Origin: Neorhizobium sp.
Lineage (GTDB): Bacteria; Pseudomonadota; Alphaproteobacteria; Rhizobiales; Rhizobiaceae
Direction of reading: 5' to 3'
DNA length: 64,000 nucleotides
Assembly (NCBI GenBank): GCA_028283725.1
Contig: JAPWKC010000002.1
Location: 255,501 to 319,500, forward strand
Shown here: in pieces, positions 35,853 to 44,625 of the stretch
How the letters are laid out: every line of letters begins with the position of its first letter
How positions within the stretch are numbered: the first letter of the stretch is position 1
Program-made: the position numbers and the translations under genes
Notes under the pieces: generated by a model
What the model was told of the DNA's origin: nothing
Seen by the model: only the letters and a program-made list of their open reading frames with translations
Database searches by the model: none

Positions 35853-36986
35853 ATGAACGTACTCTGGTATATGTGCGCGCCCGATGGCGCCTATCCCTGG
35901 AAGCCGGAAGGCTCCCGCACCATCGATTACGGCTATTACAAGCAGCTTGCCCAGGCCTATGACCATCTGGGCTATACGGGCGCGCTCTTTGCGACAGGCG
36001 CCCACGATGTCTGGCCTCTGGCCGGCGCACTGCTTCCCTATACCGAGCGGATGAAGTTTCTCGTCGCATTCCATCCGGGCCTTATCGCACCGACGCTGCT
36101 TGCCAAGATGGCTGCGACCTTCCAGGAATTCTCCAACGGCCGGCTGATGCTGAACGTCGTCTCCGGCGATGCCAAGATGCTCGGCGCCTATGGCATGATG
36201 CTGCCGCATGACGAGCGCTATGTCATGGCCGACGAATATCTGACCATCTGGCACCGGCTGATGGCGGGCGAAAGCGTGACGCACAAGGGCCAGTATTTCC
36301 AGACGGAGGGTGCAAAACTTGCACTTCCGGCCGGCCAGTCGATCGCGCCACCGCCACTCTGGTTCGGCGGCTCGTCCGACGGCGCCATCGAAGTCGCGGC
36401 CAAGCATGTCGAAACCTATCTCTCCTGGGGCGAAACGCCGGAACAGATGGGCGAAAAGGTTGCCAAGGTGAAGGCACGTGCCGAAGCCTATGGCCGCAAA
36501 CTCACCTATGGCATCCGGCTCTATGTGATCGTGCGCGAGACCGACGAGAAAGCGTGGCAGGCCGCAGCCGACCTCTATGACCATATGGACGAGACCGCGA
36601 TCGCCGCCAACCAGCGCTTCGTCTCCAACACCGATTCCGTCGGCCAGCAGCGGATGAGCGCCATGCATGGCGGCATCAAGCCGGCCAACATGCGCGATCT
36701 GGAGATTTCACCGAACCTGTGGGCCGGTATCGGCCTCGTGCGTCCGGGCCCAGGCACGGCGATCGTCGGCTCGCCGGATACGGTCATCCGCACGCTCGAA
36801 GCCTATCAGAAGGTTGGCGTCGACACGTTCATCCTGTCGGGCATGCCTCTGCTGGAAGAAGCCTATCGCTTCGGAGAACTGGTCCTGCCGCGCCTTCCGG
36901 TGGAGCGCCTCACGCCGGAGCGCAAGCACTTCACCTGGTCGACGCTGTTCGACCGTGATCTCAGCGGAAAGCCGGCCAATGGCTGA
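35853..36986 (+). CDS. ssuD: FMNH2-dependent alkanesulfonate monooxygenase (LLM-class flavin oxidoreductase)
   Basis: A 377-residue luciferase-like TIM barrel matching SsuD in length and landmarks: MNVLWYMCAPDGAYPW, YTGALFATGAHDVWPLAGAL, FLVAFHPGLIAPTLLAKMAA, FSNGRLMLNVVSGDAKMLG, DEYLTIWHRLMAG and FILSGMPLLEEAYRFGELVLP. It uses reduced FMN and oxygen to release sulfite from alkanesulfonates for sulfur assimilation. Its partner FMN reductase (ssuE) is not in the operon and must come from elsewhere. It overlaps ssuC by eight bases. Confidence 0.92.
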   Translation: MNVLWYMCAPDGAYPWKPEGSRTIDYGYYKQLAQAYDHLGYTGALFATGAHDVWPLAGALLPYTERMKFLVAFHPGLIAPTLLAKMAATFQEFSNGRLMLNVVSGDAKMLGAYGMMLPHDERYVMADEYLTIWHRLMAGESVTHKGQYFQTEGAKLALPAGQSIAPPPLWFGGSSDGAIEVAAKHVETYLSWGETPEQMGEKVAKVKARAEAYGRKLTYGIRLYVIVRETDEKAWQAAADLYDHMDETAIAANQRFVSNTDSVGQQRMSAMHGGIKPANMRDLEISPNLWAGIGLVRPGPGTAIVGSPDTVIRTLEAYQKVGVDTFILSGMPLLEEAYRFGELVLPRLPVERLTPERKHFTWSTLFDRDLSGKPANG

Positions 36987-37812
36987 CACCATCGCAACCG
37001 GCCAGGCGCAACCGACCCGTCCAGAACAGATCCGCAGCGAGCGCGATCGCAGCCGGCTTGCCCGGTTCGCAACACGGATCGCCTCGCCGGTGGCGATCAT
37101 CGTCCTGTGGCAGGTCGCAAGCTCGACCGGGCTCCTGTCGGCGCGCACCCTCGCGGCACCGACAGAGATCATTGCTGCGGGAGAAAAGCTCGTTGCATCG
37201 GGCGAACTCGTCACCGGGCTTACGGTTTCCTTCCTGCGTGTCCTTATCGGCTTTTTGATCGCGCTGGTCGTCGGCGTATCCCTTGCACTCGCCTCCGGCC
37301 TGTCGAAGACCGGTGAGGCGATCATCGATCCGCCGATCCAGATGTTGAAGGCAATGCCGTTTCTCGGCCTGTTGCCGCTGTTCATCCTGTGGTTCGGCAT
37401 CGGTGAGACACCCAAGATCGGGCTTGTCGCCTTCGGTGCGGTCTTTCCGATCTATCTGACGCTGCATGGCGGCATCCGCGGTATCGATCGCAAATTGATC
37501 GAGGCGGGACAGACGCTCGGCCTCGGTACGGCAAGCATCATTCGCCATATCGTCATTCCCGGCGCCCTGCCCTCGCTTCTGGTCGGCATCCGTTACGGCC
37601 TCTCCGTCGCGTGGCTCAGCCTCGTCGTCGGCGAGCAGATCAACGCGTCGAGCGGTATCGGCTACATCATCACCTATGCCCGCGACTTCCTGCAGACCGA
37701 TATCATCGTCGTCTGCCTTCTGGTCTACGCAATGATGGGACTTCTGACCGATGGTCTGGTCCGCCTGATCGAAGCCTATGCGCTGCGCTGGCGCCCGGAG
37801 GCCATCGCATGA
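36979..37812 (+). CDS. ssuC: Aliphatic sulfonate ABC transporter permease
   Basis: A 277-residue permease of the NitT/TauT/SsuC family with about six membrane helices. It has the segment KAMPFLGLLPLFILWFGIGE and the coupling-helix region EAGQTLGLGTASIIRHIVIPGALPSLLVG. It forms the inner-membrane channel for sulfonate uptake with SsuB. It overlaps ssuD by eight bases and ssuB by four, indicating coupled translation. Confidence 0.93.
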   Translation: MADTIATGQAQPTRPEQIRSERDRSRLARFATRIASPVAIIVLWQVASSTGLLSARTLAAPTEIIAAGEKLVASGELVTGLTVSFLRVLIGFLIALVVGVSLALASGLSKTGEAIIDPPIQMLKAMPFLGLLPLFILWFGIGETPKIGLVAFGAVFPIYLTLHGGIRGIDRKLIEAGQTLGLGTASIIRHIVIPGALPSLLVGIRYGLSVAWLSLVVGEQINASSGIGYIITYARDFLQTDIIVVCLLVYAMMGLLTDGLVRLIEAYALRWRPEAIA

Positions 37813-38513
37813 GCACGCTTGTCGATATTCGCAAACTCACCCGTTCCTTCGGCGGCCCGGCCGTGCTCGATGGCATCGATCTGTCGATCGCACCCGGTGA
37901 GTTCGTCGCTCTTCTCGGGCGCAGCGGTTCGGGGAAATCGACGTTGCTGCGTGTCCTGTCAGGGCTCGATACGGCACCGGCCGAGAGGCTGGAAATTCCC
38001 AAACGCCGCTCCGTCGTCTTTCAGGAGCCGCGCCTTCTGCCGTGGAAAAGCGTGATCCAGAACGCCGTCCTCGGCGTCGATCATTCAAATGCAAAGGCGC
38101 GGGCGCAGCAGGCGCTCACCGATGTCGGCCTGTCCCACCGGACGCAGGCATGGCCACTGACACTTTCGGGCGGCGAGGCACAACGGGCGGCGTTGGCACG
38201 GGCATTGGTGCGCGAACCGGAACTTCTGCTGCTCGACGAGCCTTTTGCAGCCCTCGACGCGCTGACACGTCTTCGCATGCACGATCTGGTTTTCGATCTG
38301 TGGCGCAAGCACAATTGCGCTGTTCTTCTTGTTACCCACGATGTCTGGGAAGCCGTCGCGCTCGCTGACCGCATCCTCGTGCTCGATAACGGACGTTTTT
38401 CCAGGGAAATCCGCGTCGATCTCCCTCATCCAAGGCACCGCAGCGACCCGCAAACGGCACACATCGAGACCGAGCTGCTCAAAGAGCTCGGCGTCGAACT
38501 CTCCCACGCCTGA
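37809..38513 (+). CDS. ssuB: Aliphatic sulfonate ABC transporter ATP-binding protein
   Basis: A 234-residue ATPase: Walker A GRSGSGKSTLLR, Q-loop VFQEPRLLPW, signature LSGGEAQRAALARAL, Walker B LLLLDEPFAALD and switch His in LVTHDVWEAV. The Q-loop EPRLLPW is typical of the NitT/TauT/Ssu subfamily. It drives sulfonate uptake with SsuC and SsuA. The start codon overlaps the ssuC stop (ATGA). Confidence 0.94.
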   Translation: MSTLVDIRKLTRSFGGPAVLDGIDLSIAPGEFVALLGRSGSGKSTLLRVLSGLDTAPAERLEIPKRRSVVFQEPRLLPWKSVIQNAVLGVDHSNAKARAQQALTDVGLSHRTQAWPLTLSGGEAQRAALARALVREPELLLLDEPFAALDALTRLRMHDLVFDLWRKHNCAVLLVTHDVWEAVALADRILVLDNGRFSREIRVDLPHPRHRSDPQTAHIETELLKELGVELSHA

Positions 38514-38545
38514 ACTTCACGCCGAATTGGCAGATTGGAACCGAT

Positions 38546-39508
38546 ATGATCAGCAAACGTCAATTCCTCGTATCAGCCACACTCGCGACAACCGCGATCT
38601 GGGGCATGGCCATGGCGCCCGTGGCCAATGCCGCCGATCAGGTGGTTCGCATCGGCTGGCTGCGCGGCCCGAACGACATCACACTCGCCAAATCGCGCGG
38701 CACGCTCGAGAAGGCCTTGGCCGACAAGGGCATCAAGGTCGAATGGGCCGGCCCCTTCCCGGCTGCCGCTCCCGCCTTCGAGGCGCTGAATGCCGGCAGC
38801 ATCGATATCACTGCCGGCAGCTCGACCTCGGCGATCGCAGCGCTTGCGGCAAAAATCCCGCTGGTGGTCTTCGGCTATCAGAAGATGGCCGCAGGGTCGG
38901 AAGGCATCGTCGTGAAGACCGACAGCAAGATCGCCTCGATCAAGGATCTCGCAGGCAAGAAAGTGGCGGTCAACCGCGGCGGCACCGGGGAATATCTGCT
39001 GATGCGCGGGCTGGAAACCAACGGCGTCGATCCGAAAAGCGTGGAACGCATCTATCTGAGCCCCAGCGACAGCGGCCCGAGCTTCGTACAGGGCCATGTG
39101 GATGCCTGGGCGACCTGGGACCCTTTCCTCACCATCGCCGAAAAGGCCTATGACGGCAAGGTCGTCGCCGATGGCGGCGCGATCAAGTCGGACAATGCGG
39201 TGGTGCTCGTCGCATCCAAAGCGTTCGCGACCGGCAAGGCGGATCAGTTGCAGGCGATTTTCGACGTGCTCAAGGCGGACAATGCCTGGTCGATCGAACA
39301 CAAGACCGAGGCCGGGGCAATCTGGGCCAAGGAGATGAACGTTCCAGCAGACCTCGCGACCAAGATCGGCGAAAACAATGCCGTACCGACCCGCGCCGTC
39401 ACCAAGGCCGATATCGCGCAGATCGGTCAGGTGGCCGAATGGTACGCCAAGAGCGGCATCATTCCGGCTCTGCCGGACGTCGCAGCCGGTGTGGTGACGC
39501 TGAAGTGA
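38546..39508 (+). CDS. ssuA: Aliphatic sulfonate ABC transporter substrate-binding protein
   Basis: A 320-residue periplasmic protein. The signal peptide (MISKRQFLVSATLATTAIWG, cleavage near VANAA) is Sec-like with a KR at the front. The mature part has the SsuA pattern (GSIDITAGSSTSAIAALAAK, DLAGKKVAVNRGGTGEYLLM, FVQGHVDAWATWDPF). It delivers sulfonates to SsuBC. It is the last gene of the operon and is followed by a strong bidirectional terminator. Confidence 0.93.
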   Translation: MISKRQFLVSATLATTAIWGMAMAPVANAADQVVRIGWLRGPNDITLAKSRGTLEKALADKGIKVEWAGPFPAAAPAFEALNAGSIDITAGSSTSAIAALAAKIPLVVFGYQKMAAGSEGIVVKTDSKIASIKDLAGKKVAVNRGGTGEYLLMRGLETNGVDPKSVERIYLSPSDSGPSFVQGHVDAWATWDPFLTIAEKAYDGKVVADGGAIKSDNAVVLVASKAFATGKADQLQAIFDVLKADNAWSIEHKTEAGAIWAKEMNVPADLATKIGENNAVPTRAVTKADIAQIGQVAEWYAKSGIIPALPDVAAGVVTLK

Positions 39509-39560
39509 CACCGAACCGCGCCTGGAATTTGATGTCCGGCGCCGACATGGAGACGAATGC

Positions 39561-39593
39561 AAAGACGGCCGCCTAAAGCGGCCGTCTTTTTTT
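39561..39593 (+). terminator. Intrinsic terminator of the ssu operon
   Basis: Perfect 12-bp arms (AAAGACGGCCGC at 39561-39572, GCGGCCGTCTTT at 39578-39589), 5-nt loop and a run of seven Ts reaching 39593. The convergent cytochrome gene ends at 39597, so the same hairpin can also serve the minus strand, where the T-run is shorter. Confidence 0.93.
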
Positions 39594-39596
39594 CGA

Positions 39597-41051
39597 TCAG
39601 GCGCTCGCCCGTCGTCTGTATCGAACAAGACCGTAGCAGAGGGTGATCAGCACGATCAGTGCGATACCCGCTCCGACGATCATCGCCGGCATCATCTGCG
39701 GCTGAAGCCTTGCGATCAGCGGTACAGGACCGCCCTTGCGAGCCGTCGCGACATCCTCGAGGCTGACGTGAGCGTCGGGATTTCCGAATTTCGTCAAGAC
39801 GTAATTCGAGATATCCGCGACCTCCTTGTCGTTGAGTTCCGCCACGTAGGAGCCCTTGCTGAAGCTCGGCATCAGCACCTGATGGCCATCTGCCTCACGA
39901 TCGACGCCGTAAAGAATGGCCGCGACGAGATTGGCTGGCTGGCTGGAGCCCGTCGCGGTGTTGTGGAACAGCGACGGATAGGCCTGGTTTTCGCTGCCGG
40001 CGCCATCCGGCTGGTGGCAGCTGGCACAATAGCCGCTGTAGAGCTCGGCGCCGGTATGCAGGCTGTCATGCGCGTTGGAAGGAAACAGGCCGCGAATGGC
40101 CGTTTCGTCCTCGGTCTTCCCACCGAATGTATGGGCAGCCTTCGTATCAAGCGGATCGCGGATCGCCGGTACCGACTTCAGGTAGAGGGCAAGATCGCGA
40201 AGATCGCTCTGCGGCAGGTTCTGGAGGCTGTTATGCACGGCTTCCGCCATGCCGCCGGCCGCCTGTGCCTTGCCGGCAACCCGGCCTGTGCCGAAATAGG
40301 CGACGAGATCGTCCGTAGACCAGTCGCCGATGCCGCTCACCTTGTCGGAGGTGATGTTGGGCGCATACCACGGGCCGACCGGGCCACCCGAGAGATAGGC
40401 GCTGGCAACCGCTCCCATCAGCATGCCACGCGGCGTATGGCACGATCCGCAGTGGCCGAGCGCATCGGCGACATAGGCGCCGCGATTGAGTTCGGCACTC
40501 TTTTTCGGATCATCGGTGAACGGATGCTGCCCGGCATAGAGCATGTTCCAGAACGCCATCGAGAAGCGCAGATTGAAGGGGAACGGCAGAGACGTGTAAT
40601 CCTTCGGCGTGTCGTCGACGGGATCTACGCCATGCATGAAATAGGCGTAAAGCGCGTGCAGATCGCCATCGGTGATCTCTGCATAGCTGTCATAAGGCAT
40701 TGCCGGGTAGAGATGCGCGCCATCCTTTCGCACGCCATGCCGCACGGCCTGCGAAAAGTCCTCTTCCGAATAATTGCCGATGCCATCCGCTTTCGACGGC
40801 GTGATGTTCGTCGAATAGATCGTTCCGAGCGGCGAGACGATGCCATATCCACCGGCAAACGGCTTGCCCTTTTCCGGCACGGTATGGCAGGCCATGCAGT
40901 CGGCGCCGACGGCAACCATACGGCCTTTTTCGATCAACGCCTTGAGCGCCGGATCATTGGCGTCCTGCGCGTTCGCACCGGCAGCGGCAAGCGCCGCCAG
41001 CGACAGGGTGGCCGCCGCAAAAGCTGACGATATCCAGTTTCTTGCAGCCAT
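39597..41051 (-). CDS. Triheme membrane-bound cytochrome c subunit of a sugar/alcohol dehydrogenase
   Basis: A 484-residue protein with a signal peptide (cleavage near GANAQ), three haem c sites (CMACH at 52-56, CGSCH at 201-205, CASCH at 342-346) and a C-terminal membrane helix near 455-475 with a basic tail. This is the layout of the cytochrome subunit of FAD-dependent gluconate, sorbitol, fructose and glucose dehydrogenases, which passes electrons from periplasmic substrate oxidation to ubiquinone or a terminal oxidase. It lies two bases after the GMC flavoprotein stop/start junction, as the last gene of the three-gene operon. Confidence 0.92.
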   Translation of the reverse strand: MAARNWISSAFAAATLSLAALAAAGANAQDANDPALKALIEKGRMVAVGADCMACHTVPEKGKPFAGGYGIVSPLGTIYSTNITPSKADGIGNYSEEDFSQAVRHGVRKDGAHLYPAMPYDSYAEITDGDLHALYAYFMHGVDPVDDTPKDYTSLPFPFNLRFSMAFWNMLYAGQHPFTDDPKKSAELNRGAYVADALGHCGSCHTPRGMLMGAVASAYLSGGPVGPWYAPNITSDKVSGIGDWSTDDLVAYFGTGRVAGKAQAAGGMAEAVHNSLQNLPQSDLRDLALYLKSVPAIRDPLDTKAAHTFGGKTEDETAIRGLFPSNAHDSLHTGAELYSGYCASCHQPDGAGSENQAYPSLFHNTATGSSQPANLVAAILYGVDREADGHQVLMPSFSKGSYVAELNDKEVADISNYVLTKFGNPDAHVSLEDVATARKGGPVPLIARLQPQMMPAMIVGAGIALIVLITLCYGLVRYRRRASA

Positions 41052-41053
41052 GA

Positions 41054-42700
41054 TCAGCCCCTCAGCGATTTGGAAATGTCATCGGCAGCCTTGATGCCGA
41101 GGGCAGCCATGGTGAGCGTGCTGTTGACGACGCTGGCAGACGGGATCGGTCCGCCGCCCGGAAGCCACAGATTGGCGTGGTCATGCGCCCGGCAATTGCC
41201 GTTGGTGACCGAATCCGAGCGATCGGAGCCCATGATCGTGCCGCCCATGATGTGGTTGTTGGCATTGAGGGATGTCGTTGCCACGAAGTCGGCCGCACCG
41301 AACAGGTCGCCGATGCCGCGCAGCTGGCGAACGGATTCCTCGTAGCCTTTGCGGACATAATCGCCCACATCGTAATACATGTCCGGGCATGGGATACCGT
41401 GCGGATCGACGCGTGTCTTCGACAGCGTGACACGGTTTTTCGGATCGGGCAGCGGCTCAAGGCTGATCGACAGATCCACCCCATGCGTGGTGCGGCGACG
41501 GATCTCGGCGTCGAGCGCCTCGCCGACAAAGCCGTCCTTGATGGCGGCTGCTGCCATCTGCGGCGCCTGGTTGATATTGTAGAGGATGACCTTGGTTGCC
41601 GAGTATTCCGAGCGGAACGAGCCGTCGCGCGGCCCGACCATGCAGCTGGACTGTGCCGGCCCGCGGCCGATCCAGAGCGGTTCGTTGGCGGTGAACCTGG
41701 CGTGAAAACCAGAATGGTCCATCATGTTGCGGCCGACATGATCGGAAGAATTCGCGATGCCGTTCGGGTTGCGCTCGTTGGCCGCGGCCAGAAGGATGCG
41801 CGGCGTTTCCATCGAATTGGCGGCGATCACGAAGGCACTGCCGGTCGCCTTGTGCGAGCGATGCTCGCTGTCGTACCAGTGAACGGCCGTGACGCGGTTG
41901 TTCTCGTCGGTGTCGATCTTGTAGACGACCGATTCCGACAGCACCACGGCACCGTGGGCTTCGGCGGCTTCCACGGTATGGATGCCGTTATACATGGCGC
42001 CGATCGGACAGATCGGCTGACAGTTGTTGTTGCCGCAGCAGGTCGGGCGGCCCTTCCAGGGGCGGGTCGAGCGGCCCTGCGGGATCGGCACAAGGTTCCA
42101 GCCATGGGGGTTCACCACCTCTGCGACACGCTTGTCGCCATATCCCCACGGCACCATGTCCATCGGATAGGGACGCGAGCGCTCAGGCGGCGATTGCATG
42201 GCAGGATCGTTCGGCCCGGCAACGCCCATCGCCTCTTCGGCACGGCAGTAATAGGGTTCGAGCTCATCGTAGGAGATCGGCCAGTCGCGGCCGACGCCAT
42301 AAGTGGAGCGCATCTTCAGATCGACCGGCAGATGGCGCCAGCTGGAGGCGGCCCAATGCCAGGTCGTGCCGCCGACCACTTTCAGATAGCCCTGCTGGAA
42401 GCCGTTGCCGTCAGGCCCGGACAAGGAGACGTAGTTGTTCTTCGGCCAGTACAGCGGTGCAGGAGCCTTCGGCGACTGCGGATAAAGCCCTTGATAATCG
42501 GAGCCAACGCGGTTCGGGAACGGCATGTTGCGCCAGTTTTCGACTGCCTGGGCACGGCTGATACGCAGTCCGGCATCCAGAACCAGCACGGAACGACCTT
42601 CGGCCGCCAGCTGTTCGGCAATAAGTGCGCCGACGACGCCCGAACCGGCGATGATGACATCTGCATGGGCATCGCCATTGTTAAACACAGGTGCGGCCAT
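41054..42700 (-). CDS. GMC family flavoprotein dehydrogenase, large subunit with Fe-S Cys motif
   Basis: A 548-residue GMC oxidoreductase. It has an FAD-binding motif GSGVVGALIAEQLAAEG (19-35), the segment GGTTWHWAASSWRHLP near 110-125, and a Cys set C221, C222, C227, C231 (CCGNNNCQPICPIGAMYNG), matching the 3Fe-4S-binding motif of bacterial FAD glucose and fructose dehydrogenases. The C-terminal active-site region contains NNHIMGGTIMG. No signal peptide is seen; such subunits travel with the Tat-exported small subunit. It oxidises an aldose, polyol or sugar acid; substrate not clear. Its start overlaps the small-subunit stop by one base (TAATG). Confidence 0.92.
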   Translation of the reverse strand: MAAPVFNNGDAHADVIIAGSGVVGALIAEQLAAEGRSVLVLDAGLRISRAQAVENWRNMPFPNRVGSDYQGLYPQSPKAPAPLYWPKNNYVSLSGPDGNGFQQGYLKVVGGTTWHWAASSWRHLPVDLKMRSTYGVGRDWPISYDELEPYYCRAEEAMGVAGPNDPAMQSPPERSRPYPMDMVPWGYGDKRVAEVVNPHGWNLVPIPQGRSTRPWKGRPTCCGNNNCQPICPIGAMYNGIHTVEAAEAHGAVVLSESVVYKIDTDENNRVTAVHWYDSEHRSHKATGSAFVIAANSMETPRILLAAANERNPNGIANSSDHVGRNMMDHSGFHARFTANEPLWIGRGPAQSSCMVGPRDGSFRSEYSATKVILYNINQAPQMAAAAIKDGFVGEALDAEIRRRTTHGVDLSISLEPLPDPKNRVTLSKTRVDPHGIPCPDMYYDVGDYVRKGYEESVRQLRGIGDLFGAADFVATTSLNANNHIMGGTIMGSDRSDSVTNGNCRAHDHANLWLPGGGPIPSASVVNSTLTMAALGIKAADDISKSLRG

Positions 42701-43281
42701 TACAGAACCTCCGGCTTATTGATGGGCGTGCGGGTCACGTCGGGCGGCAGCGTATTGCGCCACCACATCGGCCCCTTGTTGCAATAGGTCGGAACCACCA
42801 GACCATCGGCGGTCGACTGGTACATCAGTGCATCCTTGTAGGCGACGACGACCGGGCCCTTGGCCGTGGTGATCGTGCCCGTGTACCAGGCAGAGATGAC
42901 CGCCGTCAGCGTCTTGTCCTGACCGCCTGCAACCGCGGCGGCCTTGAGGTCGGCCGCAGACTTGGCGCCGTTCATCATCCCGACAAGCGCCGCAAGGCCG
43001 CCGGCAGTCGATGCATCCTCGCCAAGTGCATCGAGAATGCGCTTCGAGGTGACTTCTGACAGCTCGGCGCGATCGGTTGCGCGCTTCGACAGGGCGAGAA
43101 ACTGCTCCGGCGTGGGGGCCGAAGCCGAAGCCGTCTGCGCCATCGCGGGCGCATGCAAGGCAAGGCTGCCCAGCGCAAACGCCGTGCCGCCGAGAAGTGC
43201 ACGGCGGCTGATGTTCAGGCTGGATAGATTGTCGTTCGTGTGTGGTGAAGCAAGATCGCTTTCAGCGTTCTCGTATCTCAT
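42700..43281 (-). CDS. Tat-type small subunit of the FAD-dependent dehydrogenase complex
   Basis: A 193-residue protein with an N-terminal twin-arginine signal (NISRRALLGGTAFALGSL, cleavage near AMAQT). The mature part resembles the gamma/small subunits of sorbitol, fructose and FAD-glucose dehydrogenases (AVISAWYTGTI, VVAYKDALMYQSTADGL, PTYCNKGPMWWRNTLP). It is needed to fold and export the flavoprotein. ATG 43281 is chosen because it gives the Tat signal at the right distance; the longer upstream frame runs across the operator region. First gene of the operon. Confidence 0.9.
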   Translation of the reverse strand: MRYENAESDLASPHTNDNLSSLNISRRALLGGTAFALGSLALHAPAMAQTASASAPTPEQFLALSKRATDRAELSEVTSKRILDALGEDASTAGGLAALVGMMNGAKSAADLKAAAVAGGQDKTLTAVISAWYTGTITTAKGPVVVAYKDALMYQSTADGLVVPTYCNKGPMWWRNTLPPDVTRTPINKPEVL

Positions 43282-43409
43282 TGGACCATCCAATAGTTCG
43301 CATGTGCCGCGAACGGTGCCCGCCCGCAGCCTCGTGTCTTCAACGAAAAATGAATTCCGGCGCGACGTCCGTGGGGGCGAGGGTCGAAATGACGCCGTTT
43401 TCTTCCATT

Positions 43410-43442
43410 TAGATCGTTCTAAGTCAACAATAGATCGGTCTA
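43410..43442. promoter_or_regulatory. Two TAGA-N4-TCTA operators between the dehydrogenase operon and LacI regulator
   Basis: TAGATCGTTCTA (43410-43421) and TAGATCGGTCTA (43431-43442) are near-identical palindromes with centres exactly 21 bp apart, two helical turns. They lie in the 298-bp divergent gap, about 130-140 bp from each start. Spacing and symmetry suit co-operative binding of the adjacent LacI regulator; the rest of the gap holds no gene. Confidence 0.75.
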
Positions 43443-43579
43443 AATCGCTAAAAATGTTGCATCTGCGAAATGGCGTGACTGGGCGTCCACATCGGGACGG
43501 TATGCCGCGCAACCCATGGGTGGAACCTTCCGGCGGGGTTCTGTAGACAGAAAGCACAGATTGGGCGGGGAGTTAGAGC

Positions 43580-44611
43580 GTGACGGATCAAAGGCAGCAG
43601 TCGGCGACCCTTGTGGACGTGGCCCGAGAGGCAGGCGTCTCACGCGCAACGGCCTCTCTCGTCATTCGCAACAGCCCGCTCGTTGCCGCCGCGACCCGAG
43701 AAAAGGTGGAGCTGGCCATCGACAAGCTGGGTTACGTGAAAAACCTGACGGCGGCCCGCCTGCGCGCAGAGCAGAACCAGATCGTCGGGCTGGTCGTACC
43801 CAACCTCTCCAACCCGTTCTTCGCGCGATTGCTGGCCGGTATCGAGGAAGCGCTCGACGAGGCGAACCTGGCGGTCTTTCTGGCCAATAGCCACGACGAC
43901 CCAGAGCGGCAGAGGGACGTCCTGCAACGCATGCGCGAACATGGCGTCAATGGCGTGATCATCTGCCCCGCGACCGGAACGCCTGGCGATTGGCACGAGC
44001 ATCCAACCTTCAAATCGATGCCGACGGTGCAGGTTCTGCGCCATGTGACGGACAGCCTCGATTATATCGGCGTCGATTACAAAACCGGCGTTCAGGACGC
44101 TGTTGACCATCTTGTCGGCCTTGGCCACACGCAGATCAGCTTTGCCGTCCATGGCCGCGTTCACTCTGCCTATACCGAAAGGGTGGAAGGCTTCGTCACG
44201 TCCATGTCCCGCCATGGACTGGACAGTCAGTCACTCGTGCAGATGCCGGAAAGGATCGCCGACATTCCGGTAGCGGCCCGCAGGATCTTTCAACAGCGGC
44301 CGGGATGCACCGCAACGCTCTGCTTCAACGATGTCATCGCCATCGGCCTGACGGCTGGCCTTCAGGATCTTGGTCTGCAGATCGGCAGGGATCACTCCCT
44401 GATAGGATTTGACGACGTCCATGATGGCGAGGTCATCCGCCCGGCGCTGACATCGGTCGCGACCTATCCGACCGTGATCGGCCGCTCTGCGGGGGAGCGA
44501 ATGATCGAGCGCCTCAAGGACCGCAAGACCGAGCCAGAAAGACAGATCCTCAGCGTCGATCTCAGACTGCGGCGCTCAAGCGGCCCCTTACAGGCCAATC
44601 CGGCTCTCTGA
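43580..44611 (+). CDS. LacI family regulator of the GMC dehydrogenase operon
   Basis: A 343-residue LacI-family protein: helix-turn-helix ATLVDVAREAGVSRATASLVI, hinge GYVKNLTAARLRAEQ, then the effector domain (IVGLVVPNLSNPFFARLLAGIE, ATLCFNDVIAIGL, LIGFDDVHDGEVIRPALTSV). The start is GTG 43580 with GGGGAG upstream. It is divergent from the small-subunit gene with paired operators between, so it probably represses that operon until the substrate sugar or polyol is present. Confidence 0.92.
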   Translation: MTDQRQQSATLVDVAREAGVSRATASLVIRNSPLVAAATREKVELAIDKLGYVKNLTAARLRAEQNQIVGLVVPNLSNPFFARLLAGIEEALDEANLAVFLANSHDDPERQRDVLQRMREHGVNGVIICPATGTPGDWHEHPTFKSMPTVQVLRHVTDSLDYIGVDYKTGVQDAVDHLVGLGHTQISFAVHGRVHSAYTERVEGFVTSMSRHGLDSQSLVQMPERIADIPVAARRIFQQRPGCTATLCFNDVIAIGLTAGLQDLGLQIGRDHSLIGFDDVHDGEVIRPALTSVATYPTVIGRSAGERMIERLKDRKTEPERQILSVDLRLRRSSGPLQANPAL

Positions 44612-44625
44612 GAGAGCCTTATTCT
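44602..44625. terminator. Hairpin at the LacI/RpiR convergent junction
   Basis: GGCTCTC (44602-44608), TGA loop, GAGAGCC (44612-44618), then TTATTCT. It overlaps the LacI stop codon and lies six bases from the end of the convergent RpiR gene, so it can serve the plus strand and perhaps both. Confidence 0.6.

Noticed and set aside
35853-36986. Alternative reading of ssuD as a general bacterial luciferase-like oxidoreductase
   Set aside because: Length, the N-terminal landmarks and the flanking ssuABC genes favour alkanesulfonate monooxygenase.
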